Shown here one piece after another: positions 24,076 through 39,649 of a stretch of DNA of 64,000 bases; position 1 is the stretch's first letter; every line of letters starts with the position of its first letter. Under the pieces are notes generated by a model that was not told the origin of the DNA, ran no database searches, and saw only the letters and a program-made list of their open reading frames with translations. Made by a program: the position numbers and the translations under genes. Where the stretch lies: contig CM036191.1 in NCBI GenBank assembly GCA_020631735.1, positions 41,275,335-41,339,334 of the forward strand, read 5' to 3'. Source of the stretch: Saccharum officinarum. Lineage: Eukaryota > Streptophyta > Magnoliopsida > Poales > Poaceae.

Positions 24076-25620
24076 CTGCATAACACACAGGTCAATAATG
24101 CCACCAAAACCTAAATATATATTAAAGATCAAAGGCTGACAATGACGGTGAAACAGAAAGGCTAGGCATTTGTTCCAGGCGCCATAATTTTTACTTAAAA
24201 TCTAAATAATTCCCTTCTAATTTCCTTTATATTTTTTCCTAGAAAAAGCATGTCAGGTGAGATGAACAAGCATGAGACAAAAAAATCACTACAACATTTC
24301 ATTAACGTAGAGGCATGATATTATTGTTTAATTGAGAGTTTCTTCCATATAGACTTATATGACCGTAGATAGTACCCTACTAATATGCCGACTTTTTCTT
24401 CGCTAAACCCACACAACAAAATCTTCCCCGCTGAGATGTCACCCCTTTCGTACACCCCAGAAAATGTATCCAGAAAAATCAGATCTTTCAAATGAACCAT
24501 CCAGATTCTATTCTAACCCTTCTCTCTCCTTAATCAAATCCAACGGCCAAGATCGTGTGTATCATCCTCCTCAACCCTGGCATCACCCACACGCAACCTC
24601 ATCCGCCCCCGCCCGTGAGCCCTCCCACCAACCCCGCACCGCGCCCCCGACGATGCCTCCACAAATCACGGTTCCAATTAACGCTAATGATGAAAACAAA
24701 AAGGGCTTTGGCTCTCCTTTACAGTTTACGCATCGGAGCCCCGCGGGTTGCGCGGCGTGAGGACATGCTCAGCGATGGCGGCCTGGCATCGCGTGACCTC
24801 GTGCATATCCGCCGACCGTCGCCGATCTCCCCTGCAATCCTGCATCGGGATCACTCCCAAAAAATTGAGTCTTAACGTTGGCTTGTGCCTCGATTGGATT
24901 TTGTTGTTCTGCTCCCGTGTGAAGTTCGTAGATAGAGACAAATTTTTGACAGGTGCAAAGGGCACAGGTTCGACACATCACAGAGGTCATCATGGTATGG
25001 TTTCCTTTGATTCTCGAATTCTTTTCACGTCATTCATGTTCCTCATCTTTTTTCCCCAAATTTTAGTAGGCTAATCAATCCGTGATGGGTTCTTGGTTGT
25101 TAGACTGTTTGCCTCTTTCGAGAATAGAACAGTTTAGCAAGATCCATGTCAGCATTGCTCTTTTTTCTGTACCTAATATACGATCTTGAGTTACTGTTAA
25201 TACGTACTATTTGTTTGTCGATTCCAATAACATGAACTGATCTCGAACAAAAGAGGCACGAATTTACCCCATACTATAAGCGACCAAATAAGTCGTTGAT
25301 TAAGTAATTCTAACAGAGACCAATGGATTATCATCTCCTTTTGCATGGTTCGACTTAGATTTTGGACCAACAGATTAGACAGAGAACGGTTCAACTGATG
25401 CTTGATCTTCACATGCAGGATTTCGAGGAGTATCTCAGCTAGCAGTTGCAAACGTTCCTGCAGTAGTTCCGTTGCCTGTCCTTGTCTCTTGCAAATGGAG
25501 AATGCAAAAGAGGACGGGAATAGCAGTAAAGCATTTCGCTTTCTTTCTTGGTTTCTTCTTCTAATTTCTTTTTCTACAAGATGCATTGTTCTAACCTTCT
25601 GTTGCTGCATCTTAACTTTA
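24076..25620. other. Intergenic DNA without a supported gene
   Basis: No upstream exons of the tryptophan synthase-like fragment are found. A GC-rich patch (24590-24850) has open frames on both strands but no recognisable domain. AT-rich sequence follows. Confidence 0.4.
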
Positions 25621-25628
25621 CAGTTATC

Positions 25629-25916
25629 ATGCCACTGTCTGCCCTAGATCTGCTTGGTCACCTCAACATCGAGCACTTGATGCTGTTTGAGAAGAACCCC
25701 AACAGGGAGCGCGTCATGCACTGTGGCGTGCTCGAGTTCGTCGCCTACGAAGGGTTCATCCACATGCCGAGCTAGGTAATTAACAATCATCCTTTGAATA
25801 TAATCCTTGGTTCGTGATATGAACGAAGAACCTGACACTTCTTGAGTATCTGTATTTCTTTTTTTTTTAGTTGATGGCGCACCTGGGTGTCCTGGAGAAT
25901 GGCGTCACTGCCAAAG
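25629..25916 (+). pseudogene. UFD1-like gene fragment
   Basis: The frame starting at 25629 reads MPLSALDLLGHLNIEHLMLF, then HCGVLEFVAYEGFIHMPS before a stop at 25775. This is the signature of the N-terminal double-psi beta-barrel of UFD1, the ubiquitin-binding cofactor of CDC48/p97. The family reads SALDRL..L.I.YPMLFE..HCGVLEFVA.EG.IYMP. A likely intron (gtaattaac to ttttttttag, about 25776-25870) is followed by LMAHLGVLENGVTAKG and a stop. The first exon of UFD1 and everything after the barrel are absent. The fragment is therefore a captured or retained piece of a gene. Identification rests on about 50 residues. Confidence 0.55.
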
Positions 25917-26994
25917 GCTGATGGCGTTGGCATGGATCGATGATGACCTCAGCGTGGCATGAGGTGGATGTCACGGCACGGCATGGCTCCCTGTGTTTTT
26001 TTCTGGATCAAGCAACGTCTGCTGGGAGCCATGTTTTTGATGGATTGAACAACGGCTGCTGGGAGCCTGGGTCACGTGAGACGCTGGTGAGGGAGGGAGA
26101 AAGGTGGGCCTGAAGGGAGAGAAAAAAGAGTTGGCTGAGCCTAGACGGCTGATGGGGCAGGCTGGGCCCGCGGGATGAGGAAGTGCTAGCCTGGTTTGAG
26201 AAGAAAGAAGATAGCTAGGTGGGGAAGGTTCTCTTATTTGTTCTCAAGAATTTTTGGACAAAACAAACTCCACCAAACCATTGGTGGGCACTATCTGAAG
26301 AAGAGAGTTAAGGGTTTGGTTTTATAGGAAATAAATAAGTAGATCATATAAGAAGTGGTTGCGGTTGAATTCAAAAGGTGAACGCTTATAGTGCATAATA
26401 CTGTAAAGGTCACTTAATGTGTCCCGTAGCGTTAGCCCTTGGGTGAGGGTTTTCAAAAGTTCTATGAGCATGGAGCATATAGAGATAAGAAAATAATGAT
26501 GCAGATGATAATTGTATGTAATGACAATGCACAAGTGATATAAATAATTATGTGCATAGAAGAACAGTCTTTTGATTTTACTGTAGCATTAGTATTGCAG
26601 AAGGTACCTACAATTTTCGGTAAAAAAAATCACACTTTGCAAACCTGTGCTAGCACACATATAAAATACTCCAAGTCAAGGAAAAAGCTCTCCTTTCTAT
26701 ATTGCATTTTTTAAGAACTTGGCAAAAGGCGCATGAGTTGTCTGAAGACTCTAGCAACTACTGTTAATAAAATCTATTTCAAGGATAGCGGTCAGCTAGC
26801 CCTCATACTCAAGTTTCTGATTTTCTATGTTTTCTAAGCATGAATTGATCAGCCCTCATCAATTGATTTATTTTTTCTAGATACTACCGTTGCGTTAGCA
26901 CGGGCAATATACTATTAGGACAAATAGATCTCTCCAAGCTTCGATAAGTTGAATAGGAATAGTAATCTTAATATATCTCTGTACACATACCTAA
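25917..26994. other. Intergenic DNA without a supported gene
   Basis: Short AT-rich repeats and random frames only. The phrase accgttgcgttagcacgggc (26886-26905) resembles an insertion-end motif also seen at 27558 and 52306. Confidence 0.4.
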
Positions 26995-27430
26995 TCTAAG
27001 CAAAAAATTTTGCATAATTTTTGTTTCGTCCAACCTAATAATCATCAGGAGTCGGAGTAGACTGCCTTGTAACCTGTTCCATATCCTTTCCGTATTTTTG
27101 TTTTTCTTTATTCTTTTCTACCAGATGATTTCTACCGGACGGTTCTTTGTGCTTGGAGCCAAGCCGCTGACCGTGCCGAGAGATGTGTGGGACGAGCCAC
27201 CCTCCCGTGAGCGCTCGATCTTTCCCTTGCCACACGTTGCCGATCGACTGTAGGGGACTAGGGGCACATCGGTGGTCAAATAAACCCATCGCCTGCCCAA
27301 TTTTTTCCCGGGATATCTGTAACGCTGGAAGCCTCCCTCCCCTCCTATAAGAAGACCTTCAGCCACCGTAGGAAGGAAATCCAAGCAACATACTTGGCAT
27401 TCTGGCCTGTTCTTGCCAGGCGAAAGGAAG
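26995..27430 (+). promoter_or_regulatory. Upstream region of type II inhibitor copy 4, with TATA box
   Basis: Bases from 26995 match 9716-10196 upstream of copy 2 throughout, including cctaataatcatcaggagtc, ggacggttc and ttgccgatcgactgtaggg. The TATA motif cctataagaag sits at 27344-27354, 85 bp before the ATG. Upstream of 26995 the two copies diverge, because copy 2 has a hAT element there. Confidence 0.65.
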
Positions 27431-27615
27431 ATGAGGCCTCAGGTGATACTCGTCGTCACTGTGGCTGTTCTCGGCGTCCTCGCAGCTCTGCCGATCAGCG
27501 AAGGTGACGACGGATCCTTTTGCCGTTTAGTTTAATTTTCATCAGGATACTAGCAAAGATGCCCGTGCGTTGCAACGGGAGGGAAAAAAGCTATCAAACG
27601 TTAATAGCAAACGAG

Positions 27616-27689
<74 letters not shown>

Positions 27690-29620
27690 TTACCCTTTCT
27701 ATGAACTTTAAAAGTTTTGATTTATCTTATGATGACCACATTACGGGCATTAGGCGTGTATCATTGGTGTAGATGCGGAGCCAGCCACGATGACATCCAA
27801 ACTCGTCTTTTCGGTGAGACAGTGTTGTTGATATAGATGTGGAGCTATTATTGATGGCGTCCGGGCTCACCTCCTTGATGCGGCAGCATATTAATGCCAA
27901 CAAAGAGTTGGAGGGAAAACTCACTTGAGTTGAGTTTTCGCATGCTAGCCATCGTTGATGATTGTATAGATACATTTATTTAGACCAGATTAGACAATAA
28001 ACTATTTAAATTTTCTACTCACATTTTGATTAGGTGAATCACATGTTAATCTAGGTTTGAATATTTTGTAATCAAAATTATGTTAACAACTTGGTAGTAG
28101 AAAAAATTGTAAAGAAAAATCAGGGTTCAAAGATTCATAATAATTATTCTTAAAAAAAATCAGTCAAAAAACCACCTATCAGGATAACGGATGCAACAAA
28201 AAAGAAACCGGATGGAAGGCCAACAAAAAATCAAATGAAAGGAAATTTATATGACAGAAGTTTTACCAAATAAATATAAAGGTATTATTGTAACACCTTA
28301 CATGTTGTAGTATGGTGGAAGGAAGTTTGTCTATCAATCCTCCGGTGGCACATTTTTTGGCTACCGGGAATTATTCGGACCATAGGCTAGAGTGGGCCAT
28401 GGGGCTGGCTAAATTGGACCGCGAGAAAGGCCAGACCACCTGACAGACAGAAATCTATGGTGCAACGCGAAGCATAATTTACTGTATGATTCTGGTACAA
28501 ATAGTAATAAACTACCCTATTTTATTGAATTACTAATTAGGCTTGATCTAACCTTAAACCTGGTTTCCTTTTTTCTCTTTTTTTCAGTTTCCTATTTTGT
28601 ACCATATCTTTTCCTGTTTTTTTTTACAATCTGTCTTTCCTATTTTTCTCGTTTCCTTTCATTTGTGTGTTTGTTTACTTTTGCATATGTTTTTCTTCAC
28701 ATTGTGTTTCCATCTTTTCTTCTGTTCCGTTTCCTTTTCTTTTGTTTTTTTCCTTTTGTCCATGTTTTTTTCCCTGAGCTATTTAGAGTCTTTAAATAAG
28801 AGGAGTTCTCTCTTTATAGCAAAAAAAAAAGTGTGTATCGTGGTGGTGTACGGCTCCAATTCCATTCGTCCGTGCGTGGATCAACACCAGCCTGGTGGGC
28901 CCCCACCTGCCTCCCCACTGCTGGACACGGCCAACAGGAGCTGCGCAGGCTCGGAGGGAACCAGCGACCACGCCGCATTGAGGGCAGCGGGCCAGCCTGA
29001 AGGAGGCACGCGGCCCAACCGGCGGACGGTGCGCGGTGTCGACGCCCGACACCTCTGAGCGTGGGAACGCGCGCGACTGCAAGCAGAGAGCGGGAGCGCG
29101 GGATCGACCGCCTGGCCGGACGCGTGGCGACGCGGGACAGGTTGCTGGACCTAGGAGCAGCGCCGGGCCGGCCCAGTATGCGTGAAGCCCGTCGTCGTGG
29201 CGTACGTCCGTACTCCGTAGCCAGGATGTATACGGTTTCACGGAGGCAGATAGAAAAGGTGGAGCGGGAAAAAAAAGGCCAGAAATTTTCACTTTTAAAT
29301 ATTAGGGGTATAGATATACAGGATGTATGCATATGCACACTACTAGACATTTTGACTAAATTAACATGCGTGGGCACACCACACCAGGCTCGTCGTGGCC
29401 GTGCTGCGACAACTGCGGTGCTTGCAACAAGATGTTCCCGCCGGAGTGCCAGTGCCAGGACATCTCGGCGCGTGGGTGCCACCCGGAGTGCAAGAAGTGC
29501 GTCAAGATCGGTGGAGGGATTCCTCCCGGCGGCGGCCCCAGCCCCGTCGTCATCTACCGCTGCGCTGACGTTCTCACAAACTTCTGCGAGCGCCGCTGCA
29601 CGCCGGGTGGTGTCTTCTGA
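27431..29620 (+). CDS. Bowman-Birk/WIP1-like inhibitor, type II copy 4, intron enlarged by an insertion
   Basis: Exon 1 (27431-27503) gives the signal peptide MRPQVILVVTVAVLGVLAAL followed by PISEG. The donor gaag/gtgacg is conserved. Exon 2 (29388-29620) follows the same acceptor as copy 2 and encodes SSWPCCDNCGACNKMFPPEC and the rest to YRCADVLTNFCERRC, then GGVF. The intron is 1884 bp instead of 133 bp because of an inserted segment with a TA microsatellite. If it is spliced, the product is 101 residues with all 12 cysteines. It differs from copy 2 by an in-frame loss of about nine codons in the proline-rich tail and by Met instead of Lys at P1' (loop CNKMFPPEC, Lys at P1). Both exons are open, so I list it as a gene, but expression across the long intron is unproven. 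Confidence 0.65.
27547..29310. mobile_element. Insertion of about 1.76 kb in the intron of inhibitor copy 4
   Basis: Comparison with the intron of copy 2 places the left edge just after ttcatcaggata and the right edge before tatacaggatg. The left end reads ctagcaaagatgcccgtgcg and continues with ttgcaacggg, giving a short cccgt/acggg hairpin. The right end reads ttaaatattaggggtatag. About 15 bp of the original intron are missing at the right side. I see no terminal inverted repeat, LTR or transposase. The content is a TA tract, pyrimidine-rich AT sequence (28560-28790) and a GC-rich block (28850-29240) without a conserved frame. A Helitron or other non-autonomous element is possible. Confidence 0.55.
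27619..27687. repeat. (TA)n microsatellite, about 69 bp
   Basis: Pure TA tract inside the intronic insertion of inhibitor copy 4. Confidence 0.95.
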
Positions 29621-30266
29621 TGCCATGGGATCGACGCCGTCGATCTGCGCTGCAAGCATGACAGCCAAGTCAAGTTTGCTTCCTCGAGCTTCGTCAGAGA
29701 AGAAATAAAAATAAATTAATGTCGCCGTTCTGCTCGATGCTAGCTGAGATCTACTTCGTCGGTGTATTAGTACGTACTGTTTCTGGAATAAAGAGCCATG
29801 CATGATGCGTGCTATACTCAACGCATTGGTATCGTGTCGATTCATGGCAATATCTTGGTTACCTTGTTGTATTGCCCACAACTTCTTGCGGTCTCATCAG
29901 TTCTTTGGTTACATTTTGATGTCTTGGATGACACAAATTTCTGAGATCTCCCCAGCACCAAGTCCACGCTCAAATTTACTCCACAGCTACTAATCGCCCA
30001 AACACCTCAGCTCTCCTATGTCAACTAAAGACAGTAGACTTTGCTGTCCTCTCCACTAGTGCTGCTCAGAGTCATGGGCGCCAGCTCCGTGCCTCCACGG
30101 TTAACGATCAGGGGATGCGCCTACTCCAAGGCGGTGGCCAACAGGACAGAATGTCGCCTTCTTTCCAGGTGGCAGGCCGTGGCCTGTACACGCAGCAAGG
30201 CTGTCTTCCAGGCTAGGCGAGGTACAGGTAGACATGGTGATGTCCTCCCAGGGCGAGGTTGACCGT
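29621..30266 (+). other. 3' flank of inhibitor copy 4, shared with copy 2
   Basis: Matches 10663-11400 with small differences. It holds likely polyadenylation signals (aataaa at 29703 and 29787). The partial MITE and the full MITE present after copy 2 are absent here. No further gene. Confidence 0.5.
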
Positions 30267-32151
30267 GCTAATATTTTGCCGTGTGTCTTCTGAGCTTTGC
30301 GTGCCGGTGGCACTCCGTGAATAACCTTTTTCCGGTAGCGCTACACGAAAAAGCAGCAGCAGGGCATGCAGCGCCGTCCCATCCACTAGCGAGAGTATGC
30401 AGACAGCGGGCCCCACATGATTAGTTGTGCATGCACACGGCGTCCAACGTGGCCGTGTTTGCGTCCACCTATAACGCGCACGTTTCTGAAACACGGCGGG
30501 TGTTTGCCTGCAAGACTGTCCTTCCTCCTTGCTAGCGAGCCTGTGCTACAGTGGTGCGCATGCAATGCCTGACCAGACTCTGCTGACTTGTTCGAACTTT
30601 GAACGGCTGGCATCAGATCTTCTTGCATGGTCAACAATTGCTGCACGCACAAGAACCAGATGGGAAACTGGCCAAATGGGAACGCCCGTGCACGGGCCTC
30701 GTGAAGATGCCAGTACCCACGCCAGTGACACGGTCCACCAGGGTGTCGACATCGCCACAGTTAAGCAGACTGCGACACTGCTTCAGCATCAGGCAATGCA
30801 AAAGCGCCGATCACGCTCAGCACCCTACTGCCCAGCATCTTTATCTTATCTTATCTTACCTGTTGCTATTACTAATTGGAGGGCCCAACGGAGGTTCCAC
30901 GATAATTTTATCCAGACGTGTTAAGAAAAAAGATAAATACTCGAAAAAACTTCACATTGATCAGTAACATCTAGCCATCAAATCTACTGAGTCAGGCAAT
31001 CAATAACCATTGTATCTACTTTATTTTCTATAAAATTACCCACCTTTTCTATTATTAGAGGTAAAAGGAATGGAGAAAATCTATTATACTTTAAAATCTA
31101 CCTATAACAAATTAGCAAGCAAGAAAGGAGGAGATAAATAGATTATTTACACTACTACGTGCGGAAGGGACCGTCGCGATTGACCTGAGGAGAAAATAAG
31201 AGGACGGCGGCACGCGGCACTAGCCTGGCAGCTGCCGTGTGGTCGCCGTGCCGAGCAACCAAGGAGAGGAAGCCAACAAGCACATGCACGTACATCTACT
31301 CTGGCGCCCATGCACCTGCTTCGCCGCATGGTTTCCCATTGGTTGCTTCCCGGCGACTTGGCCACGATGCGTGATCTAACAATGGCCCTGTTTGGATCCA
31401 TGGGTTAGAGTTAGTTTTGGCTATTTGAAGCTCAAATAACCCTAAAGTATCCAAACATTAGGGTTAGATTAGGGTTATTTGCATCTAACCCACCCAAAAA
31501 AACTATCCCTCCAAAGGGTGATTATTGTGGTTAGTACAGGTGGGGCCCACCGAAAAGTGCATTTTCTCTCTGCCTCCACCCACACTCATGATTGGAAAAG
31601 TACATTTATTTTCAATCTAACCCTTCCATCCAAACACCTCTTTGGTTAGAGTTAGTTGAGGGCTAGACATGAGCTAGAAAGTAACTCAAACCTCTAAATT
31701 GGCTATAGTATCCAAATAGGGCAAATGTTTTTGTGCCAGGCGACTCTACGTTCACTGTATCGCTTGCTTGCGTAATGAAATTTTACAGTCGTGATGAGGG
31801 GACTTATAGGCCGGAGTAGTGTACAACATGAACGAATGTTTGAGGGTGCTTATTGTGACCTGTTGGGTCGTAGTGATCACATGAATGAATGTTTGAACCG
31901 GTATTTATTCTGATCACTTTTGTCTCCTGTGACATACATGATGTGGTACTTATTGACCATTAGGAATAGTTTTCATTTTAATTACTTTAATGGCCTTGGA
32001 TTACTTCGCACAAATATGTTTTGATATAATCCTTATTGAGTAGGTATAATTTTTATAAACTTAATAATAGCATTTTTTACCCGTCTCATTTTTATACTGG
32101 TTTGAGATGGGCAGCCCTTTATAGCCATCAAAAATTGTTGATGGAGACGGC
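30267..32151. repeat. Arm A of a local tandem duplication (1885 bp)
   Basis: From gctaatattttgccgtg to ggagacggc this arm matches arm B (32274-47116) once three insertions are removed from B. It joins the distal 3' block of a type II unit to the beginning of a type I promoter (31990-32151), where the arm ends. It therefore preserves the normal II-to-I spacing but lacks the following type I gene. No coding frame is conserved. A MITE lies at 31384-31722. Confidence 0.8.
31384..31722. mobile_element. MITE with GGCCCTGTTTGGAT termini
   Basis: The left end is ggccctgtttggatcc and the right end ctatagtatccaaatagggc, imperfect inverted termini. The interior has ggttagagttag phrases in both orientations and no gene. 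The copy in arm B (46280-46686) has lost the first 14 bases and gained an internal 81-bp tandem duplication. Confidence 0.65.
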
Positions 32152-32273
32152 ACGCATGCAGGCAAACGAGATGCGCCCTTGCACTTGGTCAACAAAACCA
32201 GGTGCCCACCTATCGGCAGACACGTGCGCTGTTTGATTTTTGCCATGTGTTTTTTTGTCGAGCGTGGCTGTCG
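32152..32273. other. Filler sequence at the duplication junction (122 bp)
   Basis: This stretch lies between the end of arm A and the start of arm B and has no second copy that I can see in the window. It is either the original sequence left of the duplicated block or filler DNA added during the rearrangement. Confidence 0.5.
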
Positions 32274-33145
32274 GCTAATATTTTGCCGTGTGTCTTCTGA
32301 GCTTTGCGTGCCGGTGGCACTCCGTGAATAACCCTTTTCCGGTAGCGCTGCTCACATACACGAAAAAGCAGCAGCAAGGCATGCAGCGCCGTCCCATCCA
32401 CTAGCGAGAGTATGCAGACAGCGGGCCCCACCCCTGCTGCACAACATGGCTTTAGTCCCGGTTCAAAAGGACCTCTAGTCCCGGGCTGCGAGCCGAGACT
32501 AAGGTTTCGGGACTAAATGTCCCTCCTTTAGTCTCGCTTCCCGGTTGGTAATACCAACCGAGAGTAAAGGTGCTGCCAGGCATCGACGTGGCACAACACC
32601 TTTTAATCCCGGTTGGTAAAGATTCTTTTTTCTTTTTCCTTTTTTCTTTCCAATTCATTATTGATTTTGGTTTTCAGTTATATTGTTTTTCAATTTATTC
32701 TTCGCTGCTATTATCCGTATACGTTGCACCTATACGAGAGCGTTATTATTGCACACAAATAAAGTATGAAACTATATATATATATATAGAGCTATACATA
32801 TACGTACATACGCATTACATTTACAATAATACACAAGTAATCAAGTGTTCGGCCGCCGGTTAATGAGTTACACAAATGTTTGCCCGCCGCTCAAAGCTCA
32901 TACAAGTGTTCGTTCTTGTTTGGACTCTTCAAATTCAACCTAGGGTTGTGGTGGAACTCGCCGTCTTCCGGGATGACATGATCGTTGATGAAACCTGCGA
33001 TCGTCTCCTGGATCGCGACGAGTATTGTGTGCTTGAACACTTGTTCTTTCAATTCCCACTCCTTCCATTTGTATTAATTAAAGGAAAAGATATTAATATA
33101 CATAAGATTTATTTAGTTTCAACAAATAAATAAGATATTAATTTA

Positions 33146-36860
<3,715 letters not shown>

Positions 36861-39649
36861 TTCTGCAAAAATATTTAGGGTTTAGGGTTTAGGGTTTAGA
36901 CATTACTAAGCTTAAGAGATCGACTTCTACCGAAGCCTAAGCATTACTAAGCATAAGAGATCGACTTACACATATTAGTGGGATATCATCTGGATATAAG
37001 TGTAGATCAAGGTAATCATGCAGCAACGGTATCGACCAACTCCTACTAACTTAATGCATCTAATAACAAGTAAGTCTATCACAAGACCACTAATTACTTA
37101 CACAAGAAATCATTAACCATTAATGATCTATGTTAAACATATTAATTATCATTAACAATTCTTAATTAACAAGTTAATCATAAACTCAAACAATTAATTA
37201 AAGTGCCAAGGGTCATCACATGTTAATGACCCAAAGTCATAACTAAATCCCAAAATCACACAAATCCTAAATCATTAAGATAAACTTATGATTAATTAAT
37301 TAAATATTAGAGCATAACTTAAGAATCTAATTTCTATTTATCAAAACAGTACCAAAATATTTGTGAAGCTAGAGCTAGGCATGAAAAGTCTACTTAGAAA
37401 ATTTTAGGATTTTTAAATTAATATTTAAGCCTATAAAATCCATTGAAGTTGTATTTCTTAATTAAAATAGATAATTTTAACTCAAGGAAAAAGTATTCAA
37501 ATTTCAGGTTTAATACTTTTCCTAGATATTACACATCATAGAGAGTCTACATAAAATTTTTCATAATTTTATTACACTCCTAAAATCTTGTACAAAAATA
37601 ACAAAAAAGCAACTCCAGCAATAGCTCTCAAAACATGGTACCTCCTTTTTATTTGAGGGCTCCCTACTTTTGGGGTTCCTATTTTCTAGGCTATACTCTA
37701 GCAGTGGCCCTTAAAATAGAGCCCTCAAACTCATTCCAATAGATAATGACACATAGGGCCCGCTTGTCATTGACTTTCTTGCCCAAAACACTGGAATCTC
37801 TCTCTCTCTATATATATATATTAAGAGCATCGGCCACCGGATATATATATTAGGAGCATCGACCACCGGAGATCCACGACGTAGCCAAGAGGAGCAGAGG
37901 ACAAGATATACAAACGAAGGCCATTGATGGCGGCGCAACCGGCGGGTTCGGCGAGCGCTCGTGATACCTGGCGACGCGGACGCGGACGTGGACGAGGGCG
38001 CGGGGCGGCGGTGCTCGGGGCGGCGGTGCTCGGGAGGACGCGGCGGCGGTTCGTGTGTGCGCGCGGGTGGGGAGGAGGAAGAAGGCCCTGCCTTTATAGG
38101 CCAGCGACCTTTAGTCCCGGGTCTGGCCACCGCCCGGGACTTCCACCAAATTCTTGCGCCTGTTTAGGCGCCAGAATTTGGTAAATTTTATTTTTCACCT
38201 TTTTTTCTTTCATCTTTCTAAATGTATAGTAAATTAAATATTTATCATAATTTTTTTTAAAAAATACACATTAGTTTAGTTTGACTCTATTGTGCATTAC
38301 AAAAATTGTAAACACTATTTTTTTCAAATATTTCATATTATCCAAAATAAATGTTATTTATAATGAATATTGTGTTAATGCAAAAATATAATGGACAATT
38401 AAAATATATAAAATTGTTGGCTTTCGACAGAAAATTTGTTTTTGGGTCATTTGGACGTTAAACTTTTGTTTCTTTAACAATAATTATCCAAATGCAAGAC
38501 CTACATTTGACATTAATTGTCTAAATTTGAAAATTTAAAATTTTCAGAGATACATATCGGTTTTTGAAATCCTGGATGATCTCGAATGGAAAACTCATGA
38601 ATACAAAGTTTGTTCCACTCATCAAGACCTACATTTGGTCTAATGGTTAACTTTTCATTTGTAAAAGTTTGAACCACTCAATTTTTAATTTTGAAAGAAT
38701 TCATAGCCAAACGTCAGTTTTCGGAACCCTGAATGGCCTCGACTGGAAAAGTCATGAATACCAATATTGTTCCACTCATCAAGATCTACATTTCATATAT
38801 AGACCATTTTTGTATTTGACAAAGTGTTGGCAAAGTGTAGTTGAAAATCCACCATTCACACATATAGTTTCATATAGTTTGTGTGAGATTCAAGATTTGG
38901 TGAGTATTGTTTATTTAAACTTTTTGAAATAGAAAAAATAGTCTATATAAAAAGTTTGGATCTTGATGAGCTCTAACAACTTGGTATTCTAAAGTTTTTT
39001 ATTTCAAGTCATTTAGTCTGTCATTTGACCAAGTCTGACCAAAACCCGTCTTTGATTTTGAAAACATATGCCTGGGACTTGCTAAAATTTATTCAGATAA
39101 AAATATAGTCCATGTATCAAATGTAGATCTTGATGAGCTCTAACAACTTTGTATTCAAAAGTTTTTCATTTGAAGTCATCAAATAGGTCATTTGACCAAG
39201 TTTAACCAAAGTCAAAACATTGGTTTTTAGAAACACACTTTGACCGAACCCTGGATGGTCTCGAAAGGAGAACTTATGAATACAAAGTTTGTTCTACTCA
39301 TCAATACCTATATTTGGTCTAATGGTCAACTTTTCATTTATAAAAGTTTGAACCACTCAATTTAAAATTTTGAAAGAATTCATAGCCAAATGCCGGTTTT
39401 TGGAACCCTGGATAGTCTCGACTAGAAAAGTCATGAATACCAATATTGTTCCACTCATCAAGATCTACATTTCATATATAGACCATTTTTTGCATTTGAC
39501 AAAGTGTTGGCAAAGTGTAGTTGAAAATCCATAATTCCCACGTATAGCAAAGTTTGAACCACTCAAATTTGAATTTTCAACACATAATGTTACAATTATA
39601 TTACACCAGATGTCAAATACACATTATTAATTTGAGTTCACTATCTATA
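36861..39649. other. Non-coding middle of the CACTA element with long direct repeats
   Basis: The part at 36880-37700 is AT-rich without genes. A GC-rich patch at 37900-38170 contains tttagtcccgggtctggcc subterminal-like motifs, suggesting an older CACTA end nested here. From about 38400 to 39560 the sequence is a set of diverged direct repeats with phrases such as ctcatgaatacaaagtttgttcc, actcatcaagacctacattt and ggttaacttttcattt. At least three repeats can be followed (38560, 38730, 39250, 39430). Confidence 0.6.

Noticed and set aside
27547..29310. Calling the intronic insertion a Helitron
   Set aside because: The left end does not start with TC and no CTRR end with a preceding hairpin is clear on the right; some host bases are lost. 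The class is left open.
28814..29881. 355-codon minus-strand open frame opposite inhibitor copy 4
   Set aside because: It is antisense to the conserved inhibitor exon and spans an insertion edge; its sequence is a shadow of GC-rich codons.
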